A stretch of 64,000 bases of DNA from assembly GCF_934525195.1 (NCBI RefSeq), contig NZ_CAKSZA010000004.1, forward strand, positions 124,001 to 188,000, in the 5' to 3' direction. This stretch comes from an uncultured Eubacterium sp. Lineage in GTDB: Bacteria; Bacillota; Clostridia; Oscillospirales; Acutalibacteraceae. Below the pieces are notes generated by a model, which was not told the DNA's origin, made no database searches, and saw only the letters and a list, made by a program, of their open reading frames with translations. A program made the position numbers and the translations under genes. Position 1 is the first letter of the stretch, and each line of letters starts with the position of its first letter. Shown here piece by piece: positions 34,686 through 43,707 of the stretch.

Positions 34686-35129
34686 ATGAGCATATCAAAC
34701 AGCGATTATTCAAAAATGACAGACAAAGCAAGTCCGAATTCCCCTGTTGTGCAAAACTGCATAAGAGCATTTTTGTTCGGCGGAGGAATATGCCTATTCG
34801 CTCAACTGCTTAACACACTATATGAGAAAATCGGATTGAATGCAGACGAAGTTAAACTTGCAACTCCGTCAACCGTCATAATAATAACGGCAATTCTGAC
34901 AGGAATAGGCGTGTTTGACAAAATCGCACGCTATGCCGGAGCAGGAACAATTGTGCCGATTACGGGTTTTGCAAATTCCGTTGTGTCGCCTGCGCTTGAG
35001 TTCAGGCACGAAGGGTATATCCTCGGCACTGCGGCACAGATGTTTTCCATTGCCGGACCCGTGATTGTTTACGGCACGGCATCGTCATTTTTATACGGTT
35101 TGATAATTTACATTTTCAAGCTGTATTAA
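34686..35129 (+). CDS. spoVAC: Stage V sporulation protein AC
   Basis: A 147-residue membrane protein with about four helices. GIGVFDKIARYAGAGTIVPITGFANSVVSPALEFRHEG contains the SpoVAC signature (AGAGTIVPITGFANSV, EFRHEG), and the soluble N-terminus SNSDYSKMTDKASPNSPVVQN matches the family. SpoVAC of Bacillus subtilis is a mechanosensitive channel component in dipicolinate transport and germination. Start ATG follows ATGAGGTG. Its stop overlaps the end of the convergent GH43 gene by 4 bases. No spoVAD follows. Confidence 0.93.
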   Translation: MSISNSDYSKMTDKASPNSPVVQNCIRAFLFGGGICLFAQLLNTLYEKIGLNADEVKLATPSTVIIITAILTGIGVFDKIARYAGAGTIVPITGFANSVVSPALEFRHEGYILGTAAQMFSIAGPVIVYGTASSFLYGLIIYIFKLY

Positions 35130-36073
35130 ATATGGTCTTTGTATTGCTCGGCGGTTATGATGCCGTCATTTACATTCAGCTTGCAAATTCGTGCATTGCG
35201 TGCGTCAAAAGCATCTGCTCCCAAGCCGTCATCATAATCCCTTGCGTGATAAATTGCATACCATTGACCGTTTTCTTTAATCATAGAATGATGACCCGTA
35301 CCCTCCTCAAAATCGTTTGCTTTCATCACAGGACAATAGGTGTGGTCATCGGGATATTTTTCAAATTTAATTTTGCGAAGGTCGGTTTCGTCTGTTTTGG
35401 CTCTTGCGTAGCCGATATAATAGGTCGGCTGTTCAAAGCAGTTGCCCGAATACATAACATACTGCCAGTCACCCTCTTTAAAATAGAACGCACCCTCAAT
35501 AGTATGCCAATGCTGACCTTTTTTATATCTGTCACGGCAATAAATATCCTCGTCAAGAGTCGGTACAACAACAGGCACAGGCTTGCCCTCAACGGTGAAA
35601 GGGTCAAGGAGTTTGTCAACCGCAATATATGTGCCGATTCGGTCGCCCTCAAAGGTGTTTGTTGAATAAAAAATCCAAAGTCCCGCTTCATTTTGAACAA
35701 CGTGAGAATCAATGGAAAACGGCTCTATAAGTTGCTTTACAACCTTGAACGGACCAAGCGGATTGTCGGCAACCGAAACATGCATAGCACCTCTGTGACC
35801 GCCCTTGTCGGGTGTGTATCCCTCGATTTCAAAAGAATTGTACATATAAAATTTACCGTCAAGTTCTATAACACTCGGTGCCCACCACGAATCGTGCTTT
35901 CCGTCTGTGAGAACCATTCCCTCAAACTTCCAGCCCTTTGTCAATTCATCCGATGAATAGGCATAAATTCCCTTATGCCCCGTGGTATAAATATAGTATC
36001 TACCGCGCGATTTCAAAATAAATGGGTCTGCCTGACCGATATAATTATCTCTGTCAACTTCTAATAAGTGCAT
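35126..36073 (-). CDS. Glycoside hydrolase family 43 protein
   Basis: A 315-residue five-bladed beta-propeller enzyme. The catalytic triad positions are Asp in GQADPFIL (blade 1), Asp in FSIDSHVV and Glu in HTIEGAFYF, as in inverting GH43 xylosidases and arabinofuranosidases. WWAPSVIELDGKFYMYNS is another typical block. No signal peptide, so intracellular action on short xylo- or arabino-oligosaccharides is likely. Start ATG 36073 lies 11 bases after the stop of the upstream hypothetical gene, indicating co-transcription. Confidence 0.9.
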   Translation of the reverse strand: MHLLEVDRDNYIGQADPFILKSRGRYYIYTTGHKGIYAYSSDELTKGWKFEGMVLTDGKHDSWWAPSVIELDGKFYMYNSFEIEGYTPDKGGHRGAMHVSVADNPLGPFKVVKQLIEPFSIDSHVVQNEAGLWIFYSTNTFEGDRIGTYIAVDKLLDPFTVEGKPVPVVVPTLDEDIYCRDRYKKGQHWHTIEGAFYFKEGDWQYVMYSGNCFEQPTYYIGYARAKTDETDLRKIKFEKYPDDHTYCPVMKANDFEEGTGHHSMIKENGQWYAIYHARDYDDGLGADAFDARNARICKLNVNDGIITAEQYKDHI

Positions 36074-36084
36074 AATTTTACCTT

Positions 36085-36585
36085 CTAATTTTTATTATTC
36101 TTTTCAGCCTCAAGTTCCGCCTTTTCTTTATAGAACATATTAGCCTTTAGATAAATTTCAATGAAGCCACGGATAACTTCCGCCATTTCGCCCTCTCTGT
36201 AATTAGGAAGAAGAATGTGCTCGTCATCATCAATGGCAAGCGGACCTCTTTCAAAATCGTTGAAAGTCGGCATGAGCGAATAATTTGTCTTTGTCTTTAC
36301 TATCGAAATCATAGTGAAATCTTTGGTAGCGTTGGCAAAGCCTTTTTTCTTTGTGTAGCGCTCGATAGTTGAAGTGTCAACGCTGTCGTTATGCTTTTTT
36401 GTATAGCAAGCATCGATTACCTTTTCAATATAATTTTCAAGTGCCTTATCGGTATAAGGTGCTTTGAGAAGCAAAACAGTATCAATATCAGCAATTCCGT
36501 ACTTGTCACTTTCGCCGCAAGGGATGCCGATTAAGTTTTCGTTTTCGTCAACATAGACCGAAATTGTGTAAAACTCTCTGTCCAT
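36085..36585 (-). CDS. Hypothetical protein upstream of GH43
   Basis: A 166-residue acidic protein, not recognised. It shows alternating beta-like stretches (FYTISVYVDENENLIGIPCG, DTVLLLKAPYTDK) and a helical C-terminus rich in Glu and Lys. No signal, membrane helix or metal motif. ATG 36585 follows GGAGG. It precedes GH43 by 11 bases. Proteins of this size and composition include immunity proteins and stress adaptors, but I cannot assign one. Confidence 0.7.
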   Translation of the reverse strand: MDREFYTISVYVDENENLIGIPCGESDKYGIADIDTVLLLKAPYTDKALENYIEKVIDACYTKKHNDSVDTSTIERYTKKKGFANATKDFTMISIVKTKTNYSLMPTFNDFERGPLAIDDDEHILLPNYREGEMAEVIRGFIEIYLKANMFYKEKAELEAEKNNKN

Positions 36586-36683
36586 AACAAACCTCCGAAA
36601 AAATCAGTATAATATAAAATTATATAATATATAATTGAAAATTTCAACAATAAATGATAATATAATAAAAAGCAGGTGACGAT

Positions 36684-37352
36684 ATGAAAAAAGCATTAAT
36701 AACAGGCGGAGCAACAGGAATCGGCAAAGCGACCGCAATTTTGTTGCAACAAAACGGATACGATGTGTACATCACATACAACCAAACAAAGCCGGACTAT
36801 GAAGTAAACGCAATAAAGTGCAATCTTGAAAATATTGACGAAATCGAAAGTGCCGTTGAATCAATAGGCAGAGTTGACCTACTTGTGAACAACGCAGGGG
36901 TGTCAATCATAAAAATGATAAACGACATAACAGCCGATGACTACGAAAAAATGACCGCCGTGAACGAAAGGGCGGTGTATTTTGCAAGCAAGTTTTCTGC
37001 GTTGAAAATGATAAAAGAGCAAAGCGGTACGATAATCAACATCAGTTCAATGTGGGGACAGGTCGGTGCTTCGTGCGAAACCCTGTATTCAATGACAAAG
37101 GCGGGAATTATCGGGTTGACAAAGGCGCTTGCAAAGGAACTTGCACCAAGCAACATAACCGTGAATTGCATTGCACCGGGAATAATCGACACAAGAATGA
37201 ACAATATGTTTGACGCAGAGGGACTGAAAGAAGAAGTGCCTCTCGGCAGGCTCGGAACTCCCAATGAAATCGCACGAGCTGTGCTATTTCTTGCAGAAAA
37301 TCCGTACATCACCGGTCAAATTTTAGGTGTTAACGGCGGAGCTATAATATAA
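36684..37352 (+). CDS. Short-chain dehydrogenase/reductase (FabG-like)
   Basis: A 222-residue classical SDR. The NAD(P) loop is GGATGIGKAT near the start, NNAG lies at about residue 70, catalytic Ser in ISSMWG, YSMTK as the YxxxK pair, and the C-terminal ITGQILGVNGGAII closes the fold as in FabG. NADP is suggested by the lack of an acidic residue after the second strand (YITYNQTK). Slightly shorter than FabG (~245). The substrate may be a 3-oxoacyl group or a sugar or polyol. Start ATG follows AGGTGA. Confidence 0.87.
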   Translation: MKKALITGGATGIGKATAILLQQNGYDVYITYNQTKPDYEVNAIKCNLENIDEIESAVESIGRVDLLVNNAGVSIIKMINDITADDYEKMTAVNERAVYFASKFSALKMIKEQSGTIINISSMWGQVGASCETLYSMTKAGIIGLTKALAKELAPSNITVNCIAPGIIDTRMNNMFDAEGLKEEVPLGRLGTPNEIARAVLFLAENPYITGQILGVNGGAII

Positions 37353-37380
37353 AAACTTATAACATATATAATACAAAACA

Positions 37381-37415
37381 AACCGCAAGGAGCATTGAAC
37401 TCTTTGCGGTTTTAC
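37381..37415. terminator. Terminator between the convergent SDR and GH2 genes
   Basis: AACCGCAAGGAG and CTCTTTGCGGTT pair around an 8-base loop (one mismatch), followed by TTAC on the plus strand. Confidence 0.75.
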
Positions 37416-37418
37416 TGT

Positions 37419-40400
37419 TTATTGAGGGGTTACAATGAGAGTGATTTTTTCTCCTGCAAGTGATGATTTTTTATGTTCCTTGGTCGGAGTCGGACCGCAA
37501 GCGTTTGAACCTGCGCCGAGATGATAAGAATCAAAGTGTAAGAATGTTGTGTTACATTCCTGAAGATCCTCCATATGCTCTGCCTTTGCACATTGCTGTG
37601 AAGTGTAATGGTCGGCAGAGAAAGTCATTCTTCCGTCAAGCGACAAGAACATAAGTCCCTTGCCGTCATCATCGGTCACCTTTGTCCAGCGGACGCCTGT
37701 ACGCATTGATGATTCCTGTGGTCTGACATAATCCTCGTGCATATCGGCAACCTTTGATTTATAAATTCCAAGCATTGCGTGCTCGCAGAAATCGGACAAA
37801 TTGACGCTGTCGCCCATTCCGTAATACTCAACATTTGAGTATTTCTTTGGCATTTCAAGAGTTAAGCCAAAGCGAGGAGCATTTGGCAAACGCATTGATT
37901 TTGTGCACTCTGCGCTAACCTTGACTGCACCGTCATTGTAGATTTCATAAGTGATTGTAACCTTGCAAACTTTCTTTTTCTTAACAGTCGAAACATAGTG
38001 ATTTGAAGTGATAACCACCTTGTTGCCCTCTGTGGCAAATGCCTTTGACAGAGAAATCGGCTTTTCAACCATAAGTTTTTCGGTTTCAAGTTCAAGCTTT
38101 TTCCAAGCACGCTTGAGATAAAGGTCGTTATCAATCGGGGCACGGAAAAGTCCGATACCGAAGCCTTTTGAACCACCCAAAGGTGCGGTGTTGATATATT
38201 CTCTGCCGTCCTTTTTGTAGCTTACGACCTCACCCGACACGGTATCAAAAATAAGTTCGCCCGAATTGAAATAAACAAAAATTCTCTTTTCGCTCACTTC
38301 GGCAATCGGAGCATCTTTTTCGGTGTTCTCATAAACCTTGACATCATCGGCGAAGTTGACTATTTGCTCTTTTGCAACCTCAAAGTCGCCGTCAAGATAA
38401 ATGAACACGAGTGCCTCGTCGCCCTTTGCGTGCTGAATATCAAGCTTTACATTTTGATGTGAGCGTGGCTCTATATCAAGAGTGATTTCGCCCTCCTGCG
38501 CAACATTGCCTTCAAGGAGATACTGCCATTTAACTGTATAATCCGCCTTTGTGAAGCATTTGTAATTATAAAATTCAAAATTGTCGCCATCGTGCTTTGT
38601 GATGCGAACGGGGCGATAGCAGTTTTTCATTTGAAGTGCGCCAGAATGAGGGGTTCTGTCAGGGAAGAAAAGTCCGTCAACGCAGAAGTTGCTGTCGTGC
38701 TTATTTTCGCCGTGGTCACCGCCGTAGGTGTATTTGTACAAACCATCCTCGTGATAAATCGCATGGTCTGCAAATTCCCAAATGCAACCGCCCATCATAT
38801 TGTTTCCGCACAAAAATGCCTGAACATAACTTTCGAGGTCGCCTGCACCAACGCCCATTGCATGAGCATATTCGCAAAGATAAAACGGTTTTATATAAAA
38901 CTTCTTCGGAAGTCCCGAACCTTTTGCGATTCTGTTAACTATACCCTGCCAAGTGTACATCTGAGAAATGACATCATACGCCCATCTGCGAGTACGAATA
39001 ACGCCCTCGTAATGAATAGGAATGTCTGTAAATTTCTTTAATTCATTATAGCAATAGTCCTGATTTTTATATCCGTGAGCCTCGTTGCCGAGTGACCACA
39101 TAGTGATGCCTGCATGGTTTTTATCTCTCTGATACATTCTGTACACCCTATCCCAATAGCGAGGTTGCCAAGCAGGATTATGAGAGCAAGAACCCGGTCT
39201 GTGATTTTCCACTTCACAGCCGTGAGTTTCGATATCAGCCTCGTCAACAACATAGACACCGTATTCATCGCACAAATCAAGGAAAATCGGGTCGGGTGGA
39301 TAGTGAGAAGTACGAACACAGTTGACATTGTACTCCTTGAAAATTCTTACATCCTTTTCCATATCCTCAACGGTCATAACATAGCCTGTTTTTGGATTTG
39401 TGTCGTGATGGTTCACGCCGAAAAGTTTGATGTTTTTATTGTTGAAAGTGAAAACATTACCGATAATTTTTATATGCTTGAAACCAATCGGTCGGCGAAC
39501 AAGCTCAACAAGCTCTCCGCCCTTTGAAAGCGAAACAACAAGTGTGTAAAGTTTCGGCGCTTCGGCAGACCACTCCTTGACATCGAGTGATGAAAAAGTA
39601 ATTTTGTCAATCTGCTTTGAGTCAACATTTATTGACTTTGTGGCAACAAGCTCGCCGTTATCAAAAATAGTTGCCGAAAGTTCGCACTCATCAACAAGTT
39701 TGAGTGACGGCAAAATCGTCAAATCATATGTAAGGTCGTTGTTAAACTTTGTTTTTGCCTCAAAATCGTAAATCGAGTTTTTCTCGTTTTTATAAAGAAG
39801 AACATCACGGAAAATGCCGTTGTCACGGAACATATCCTGACATTCGAGATAAGTGCCATTTGTCCACTTGTGATTGACAACAACAAGGTGGTTTTCGCCC
39901 TCTGTCAAATAATCGTTCAGCTCAAACTCCGATGTGTTGTGACTGCCCTCGCTGTAGCCGACATATTTTTCGTTTACAAACACATCAAGACCGCCTGCAA
40001 CGCCCAAAAATGAAATGATATAATTCTTATTCAAATCATCAATTTCAAATGTTCGATGATAAACACCAACCGGACAATCAACGGGAATTTCCGGCGGATT
40101 TGGCTTGAACTGATAACGGCTGTTGACATAATACGGCTTTTCGTATCCCGTGTGTTGCCAAACCGACGGCACAGGAACTTTGTCAAACTCAGTGCTGTCT
40201 ATATCGAGTTCGGTCGGCATAGCCGATTCACTTCTGTAATACTTAAAATCCCACTCGCCCGACAACACCTCAACCATTGATGAAGAATATCGTTCTGTTC
40301 TGATGTCCGTTTTTGCCATTTCCTCAGGTGACGAAAACGGAATAAAATACGAACGAGGAGTCAGGACATTTTCCTTATACACATCAAAATTTCTGTAATT

Positions 40401-40424
40401 GTCATTCTTGATTTTGAATTTCAT
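37419..40424 (-). CDS. lacZ: Beta-galactosidase, glycoside hydrolase family 2 (LacZ-type)
   Basis: A 1001-residue LacZ-type enzyme. Domain order is the jelly-roll, the Ig-like domain, the TIM barrel and the large C-terminal beta-galactosidase domain. Barrel marks are GVNHHDTNPKTGYV, VRTSHYPPDPIFLDLCDEYG, the acid/base Glu in MWSLGNEAHG and the nucleophile Glu in LCEYAHAMG. FRAPIDNDLY and the C-terminal RTGVRW are typical of domain 5. No signal peptide, so it acts on imported beta-galactosides. The gene follows mutS2 by 18 bases on the same strand with its own GGGG site, so it may be read from the housekeeping operon. Confidence 0.94.
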   Translation of the reverse strand: MKFKIKNDNYRNFDVYKENVLTPRSYFIPFSSPEEMAKTDIRTERYSSSMVEVLSGEWDFKYYRSESAMPTELDIDSTEFDKVPVPSVWQHTGYEKPYYVNSRYQFKPNPPEIPVDCPVGVYHRTFEIDDLNKNYIISFLGVAGGLDVFVNEKYVGYSEGSHNTSEFELNDYLTEGENHLVVVNHKWTNGTYLECQDMFRDNGIFRDVLLYKNEKNSIYDFEAKTKFNNDLTYDLTILPSLKLVDECELSATIFDNGELVATKSINVDSKQIDKITFSSLDVKEWSAEAPKLYTLVVSLSKGGELVELVRRPIGFKHIKIIGNVFTFNNKNIKLFGVNHHDTNPKTGYVMTVEDMEKDVRIFKEYNVNCVRTSHYPPDPIFLDLCDEYGVYVVDEADIETHGCEVENHRPGSCSHNPAWQPRYWDRVYRMYQRDKNHAGITMWSLGNEAHGYKNQDYCYNELKKFTDIPIHYEGVIRTRRWAYDVISQMYTWQGIVNRIAKGSGLPKKFYIKPFYLCEYAHAMGVGAGDLESYVQAFLCGNNMMGGCIWEFADHAIYHEDGLYKYTYGGDHGENKHDSNFCVDGLFFPDRTPHSGALQMKNCYRPVRITKHDGDNFEFYNYKCFTKADYTVKWQYLLEGNVAQEGEITLDIEPRSHQNVKLDIQHAKGDEALVFIYLDGDFEVAKEQIVNFADDVKVYENTEKDAPIAEVSEKRIFVYFNSGELIFDTVSGEVVSYKKDGREYINTAPLGGSKGFGIGLFRAPIDNDLYLKRAWKKLELETEKLMVEKPISLSKAFATEGNKVVITSNHYVSTVKKKKVCKVTITYEIYNDGAVKVSAECTKSMRLPNAPRFGLTLEMPKKYSNVEYYGMGDSVNLSDFCEHAMLGIYKSKVADMHEDYVRPQESSMRTGVRWTKVTDDDGKGLMFLSLDGRMTFSADHYTSQQCAKAEHMEDLQECNTTFLHFDSYHLGAGSNACGPTPTKEHKKSSLAGEKITLIVTPQ

Positions 40425-40442
40425 AGTTTCCCCTTTTTATTA

Positions 40443-42815
40443 TCATTTAAGTTTTGCGATTGTTACTCCGTCCTCGCCCTCGCCGTATTTGCCGAGGCGG
40501 AATTCATCAATATTCGGATGATGACGAAGTTCCTCCGTGACAACACTGCGCAGCACGCCTGTGCCCTTGCCGTGAATTATGCGAACTTCCGTAATTCCGT
40601 TGAGCACGCATTTGTCGATGAAAATGCCAAGATTGCCGATTGCTTCCTCGGCAGTTTGACCTCTCAAATCAAGTTCGGTTTTTACATCCGCATCCGCACG
40701 GGAACTTGTGCGATAAAGATTTCTCTGCGGCTTTGTCGGCTTTTTCTTTTTCTTTTCAATCAACATAAGGTCGGACATTTTCACTCTTGTTTTGAACAAG
40801 CCCGACTTTACGGTGACATTATTATTTTTAACTTCTATTACTTCGCCCTCGCCGATACCTCTTATCACAACTGCGTCACCGACTACGACTTCACGAGGTA
40901 GTTTGTAATCTTCATCCCAATTATCCGCAAGCTCCTGCGGATTGATAAGGTCGTCCATCTCGCCCATTTGGTTTTTGATGGCACGGCGGGTTTTCTTTGC
41001 AAGTTCGGTTGCATTTTCAGGCGACTTTTCTTTTTTCATTTTTTCAAGTTCAAGGAGGAAATCGGACGACTGTCTCTTGGCTTGATTGATGAGTTTTTCG
41101 GCTTCTTTTTTTGCTTTTTCAAGTTCACGAGCCTTCAAGGTTTCTATCTTATCCTTTTCGGACTGTGCTTTTGAAGCCATTTTTCTTGCCTGCTCGGTTG
41201 CCTTTTCTGCGGCTTTTTTCTCAACTTCAAGTTCGTGTCTTGTTGCTTCAAGTTTATCAAGCACGGCTTCAAAATCTCGATTATCCGAACCCACAATTTC
41301 TTTTGCACGGTCGATAACATCCTCATCAATTCCGATATGAAGCGAAATTGCAAAAGCGTTTGACCTGCCCGGCACACCGATAAGCAAACGATATGTAGGC
41401 GAAAGAGTGTTTACATCAAACTCGCAACAACCGTTCACAACGCCCTCGGTGTCAAGAGCATACGCCTTTAGTTCGGCATAGTGAGTTGTGGAAAGTATCT
41501 TTGCGCCCTTTTGTCGCAACTTTTCAATAATGGCAACGGCAAGCGCCGCACCCTCAACAGGGTCTGTGCCTGCGCCGAGTTCGTCAATAAGGACAAGCGA
41601 ACTTTCATCCGCAACCTTTAATATATTTGCAACATTGGTGATGTGTGAAGAAAAGGTTGAAAGATTTTGCTGAATACTTTGCTCGTCACCGATGTCCACC
41701 AAGATTTTATCAAAAACAGAAATCCTGCTTGACTGATATGCCGGAATGAGAAGTCCGCACATAGTCATAAGGGTAAGAAGTCCGACAGTTTTTATCGAAA
41801 CGGTTTTACCGCCCGTATTCGGACCTGTAATCACAAGTGTGTCGTACTTTTCGCCAAGCGAAATATCAATTGGCACAACCTTGTTTTTGTCGATAAGCGG
41901 ATGCCTTGCCTGCTTCAAATCAATCACGCCGTCGGTGTTGATTATCGGCTTGACCGCTTTCATTTTGTTGGCAAGATGTGCCTTTGCAAAAATTAGATTG
42001 AGGTCAACAGCCGCTTCGTAGCTATGCTTTATGCTCTCTCCAAAGTTGCCTGCTTCAACCGACAATTCAAACAAAATGCGATTGATTTCCTCTCGTTCCT
42101 TGCCACGCAACACCTTGATGTCGTTGTTCGCCTCAACAACCGAAATCGGCTCAATAAACACAGTTGAACCCGACGATGAAGTGTCGTGCACCAAGCCTTG
42201 AACATTGCCACGGCACTCACTCTTTACAGGAACAACAAATCGACCGTCACGCTGGGTGACAATAGCTTCCTGCAAATATTTTATGTAGTGCGGCGAGTGA
42301 ATCATTGCATCAAGTTTTTCACGAATAGAAGATGACTTCGCCCTGATTTTTCGGCGAATATCATACAAAGCCTCGCTTGCCTTATCGGAAATTTCATCCT
42401 CGCCGATGATGCAGGTAAAAATCTTATCCTCAAGATATTTATTCACGGTTATACTCTCAAACAAGCTGTCAAGAGTTGTTCGCACTCCGCTGCAATGTCC
42501 GTGCCATTCATAAAGAATACGGATTGAACGAAGCGTTGACGCAATATTTAGAAGTTCTCTTGTGTTAAGTTCTCCGCCTGCCGAAGCACGGGCAAGAGCA
42601 CCGTTTACATTATACAACCCCGAAAATGACGGCGCACCAAATCGAGCAAGCAACGAAAAAGCGTCCTCGGTTTGATTAATCATATTGCACACAGCAATAA
42701 AATCCGAAGTCGGCTTGATGTTGAGTGCCATTTCTGCGGCATCATCACACGAAGTTTCATTTTTCAGCATTTCCAGAACCTTGTCAAGTTCCAGAGTTTC
42801 ATAATTTTTTTCCAT
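40443..42815 (-). CDS. mutS2: MutS2 family protein with C-terminal Smr domain
   Basis: A 790-residue MutS2. The MutS core and lever helices occupy the first third. The ATPase has Walker A ITGPNTGGKTVSIKT, Walker B-like SLVLIDELGAGTDP and the following TTHYAELK. A long charged coiled coil (about 515-620) and a KOW-like segment precede the C-terminal Smr nuclease domain (ELDLRGQTAEEAI, RIIHGKGTGVLR). MutS2 suppresses recombination and, in Bacillus subtilis, rescues collided ribosomes. It is translated 2 bases after recO. Confidence 0.95.
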   Translation of the reverse strand: MEKNYETLELDKVLEMLKNETSCDDAAEMALNIKPTSDFIAVCNMINQTEDAFSLLARFGAPSFSGLYNVNGALARASAGGELNTRELLNIASTLRSIRILYEWHGHCSGVRTTLDSLFESITVNKYLEDKIFTCIIGEDEISDKASEALYDIRRKIRAKSSSIREKLDAMIHSPHYIKYLQEAIVTQRDGRFVVPVKSECRGNVQGLVHDTSSSGSTVFIEPISVVEANNDIKVLRGKEREEINRILFELSVEAGNFGESIKHSYEAAVDLNLIFAKAHLANKMKAVKPIINTDGVIDLKQARHPLIDKNKVVPIDISLGEKYDTLVITGPNTGGKTVSIKTVGLLTLMTMCGLLIPAYQSSRISVFDKILVDIGDEQSIQQNLSTFSSHITNVANILKVADESSLVLIDELGAGTDPVEGAALAVAIIEKLRQKGAKILSTTHYAELKAYALDTEGVVNGCCEFDVNTLSPTYRLLIGVPGRSNAFAISLHIGIDEDVIDRAKEIVGSDNRDFEAVLDKLEATRHELEVEKKAAEKATEQARKMASKAQSEKDKIETLKARELEKAKKEAEKLINQAKRQSSDFLLELEKMKKEKSPENATELAKKTRRAIKNQMGEMDDLINPQELADNWDEDYKLPREVVVGDAVVIRGIGEGEVIEVKNNNVTVKSGLFKTRVKMSDLMLIEKKKKKPTKPQRNLYRTSSRADADVKTELDLRGQTAEEAIGNLGIFIDKCVLNGITEVRIIHGKGTGVLRSVVTEELRHHPNIDEFRLGKYGEGEDGVTIAKLK

Positions 42816-42817
42816 AT

Positions 42818-43555
42818 CTATACAATAATCGTTTTGTAAAATTCCAAAGTAGTAAGCCTTCCGTCAATTCGGGAAAGCAAATATTTTTCAACAGTTGAGC
42901 AAAGAAGTGCCATATTTTCCTCGCTCAAATTAAATGAAAACACCTTGCCGAGATCAACAAAGCAGATAAATCTCATTGCGGTCACAACGGCAAGCGGAAG
43001 TTCAACGGCATTGTTGCGATAGCAATCCTTGCAATAAATGCACGCTTCTTCCATGTCAAAATACATAATTTCGCTTTCGTATGTACCGCAGCGGTAGCAA
43101 GCCGTCAAATCGGGCATATATCCGCCGAGTGCAAGCATACGAAGTTCAACCGTTGCCTTGATTAGCTGATGACTTTTTTTGCCTTGGCACAAAAGATAAA
43201 GTGCGTTGAGCAAAAGACGAAGCATACCCGGCATCGGCTGTTCCTCTGCTCCCAAAAAACAAGCAAGCTGTGCAAAATATTGCGCAAGCGACAAAGTTTC
43301 AATATCCGAACGGAGATTAAAAAACACTTCGATTGAGGTTGCATTGTCAATGACATACGCCTCCTTGCTTCTGTACAGCGAAAACTCACTGTACGCAAAA
43401 AGCGAGGTTGCAGATAAATTTTGACTTTTGATAGTCTTTGCACGGCGAACAAAGGCTTTGATTAAACCGAAATCCTCGGTGATAACGGTTACAAGCTTAT
43501 CGCTCTCCCCCACCGTCTGTTCTCTGATTATAAGTCCCTTTGTTTTTGTCTGCAT
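42818..43555 (-). CDS. recO: DNA repair protein RecO
   Basis: A 245-residue RecO with the N-terminal OB fold (KGLIIREQTVGESDKLVTVITEDFGLIKAFV), helical middle and the zinc site CYRCGTYES...CIYCKDC. It loads RecA with RecF/RecR in gap repair. Start ATG 43555 gives the standard N-terminus but lies inside the 3' end of yqzL, overlapping it by 59 bases. GAGG lies 12 bases upstream. Part of the era-yqzL-recO-mutS2 unit. Confidence 0.94.
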   Translation of the reverse strand: MQTKTKGLIIREQTVGESDKLVTVITEDFGLIKAFVRRAKTIKSQNLSATSLFAYSEFSLYRSKEAYVIDNATSIEVFFNLRSDIETLSLAQYFAQLACFLGAEEQPMPGMLRLLLNALYLLCQGKKSHQLIKATVELRMLALGGYMPDLTACYRCGTYESEIMYFDMEEACIYCKDCYRNNAVELPLAVVTAMRFICFVDLGKVFSFNLSEENMALLCSTVEKYLLSRIDGRLTTLEFYKTIIV

Positions 43556-43652
43556 CAGTCTGCATAACCTCGTTTTTATTTTCTGATTGTTTGTATTTCA
43601 GGTAATCCGAAACGCTGCCTGTTGACATAAAATTTTGCCATAAAGTATCCAT
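43497..43652 (-). CDS. yqzL: YqzL family protein
   Basis: A 51-residue ORF between era and recO. It opens MDTLWQNFMSTGSVSDYLKYK, matching the YqzL pattern W-x-x-F-x-x-T-G-x-[IV]-x-x-Y-L-x-[YF]-K. The family is found exactly here in Firmicutes and has no known function. The C-terminal half (NKNEVMQTDADKNKGTYNQ) is not conserved-looking and overlaps the recO start in another frame. GGTGG precedes the ATG, and that site lies in the arm of a hairpin. Confidence 0.8.
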   Translation of the reverse strand: MDTLWQNFMSTGSVSDYLKYKQSENKNEVMQTDADKNKGTYNQRTDGGGER

Positions 43653-43654
43653 AA

Positions 43655-43689
43655 AAGCACCACCGTTACTATTTTATCCTATGGTGCTT
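43655..43689 (-). promoter_or_regulatory. Hairpin covering the yqzL ribosome binding site
   Basis: AAGCACCA and TGGTGCTT are perfect 8-bp inverted repeats between era and yqzL. On the minus strand the 3' arm contains GGTGGTGC, the yqzL ribosome binding site, and is followed by TTTTATGG. It could act as a weak terminator after era or mask translation of yqzL. Confidence 0.5.
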
Positions 43690-43707
43690 CAAATGATTTG
43701 TGCCAAA

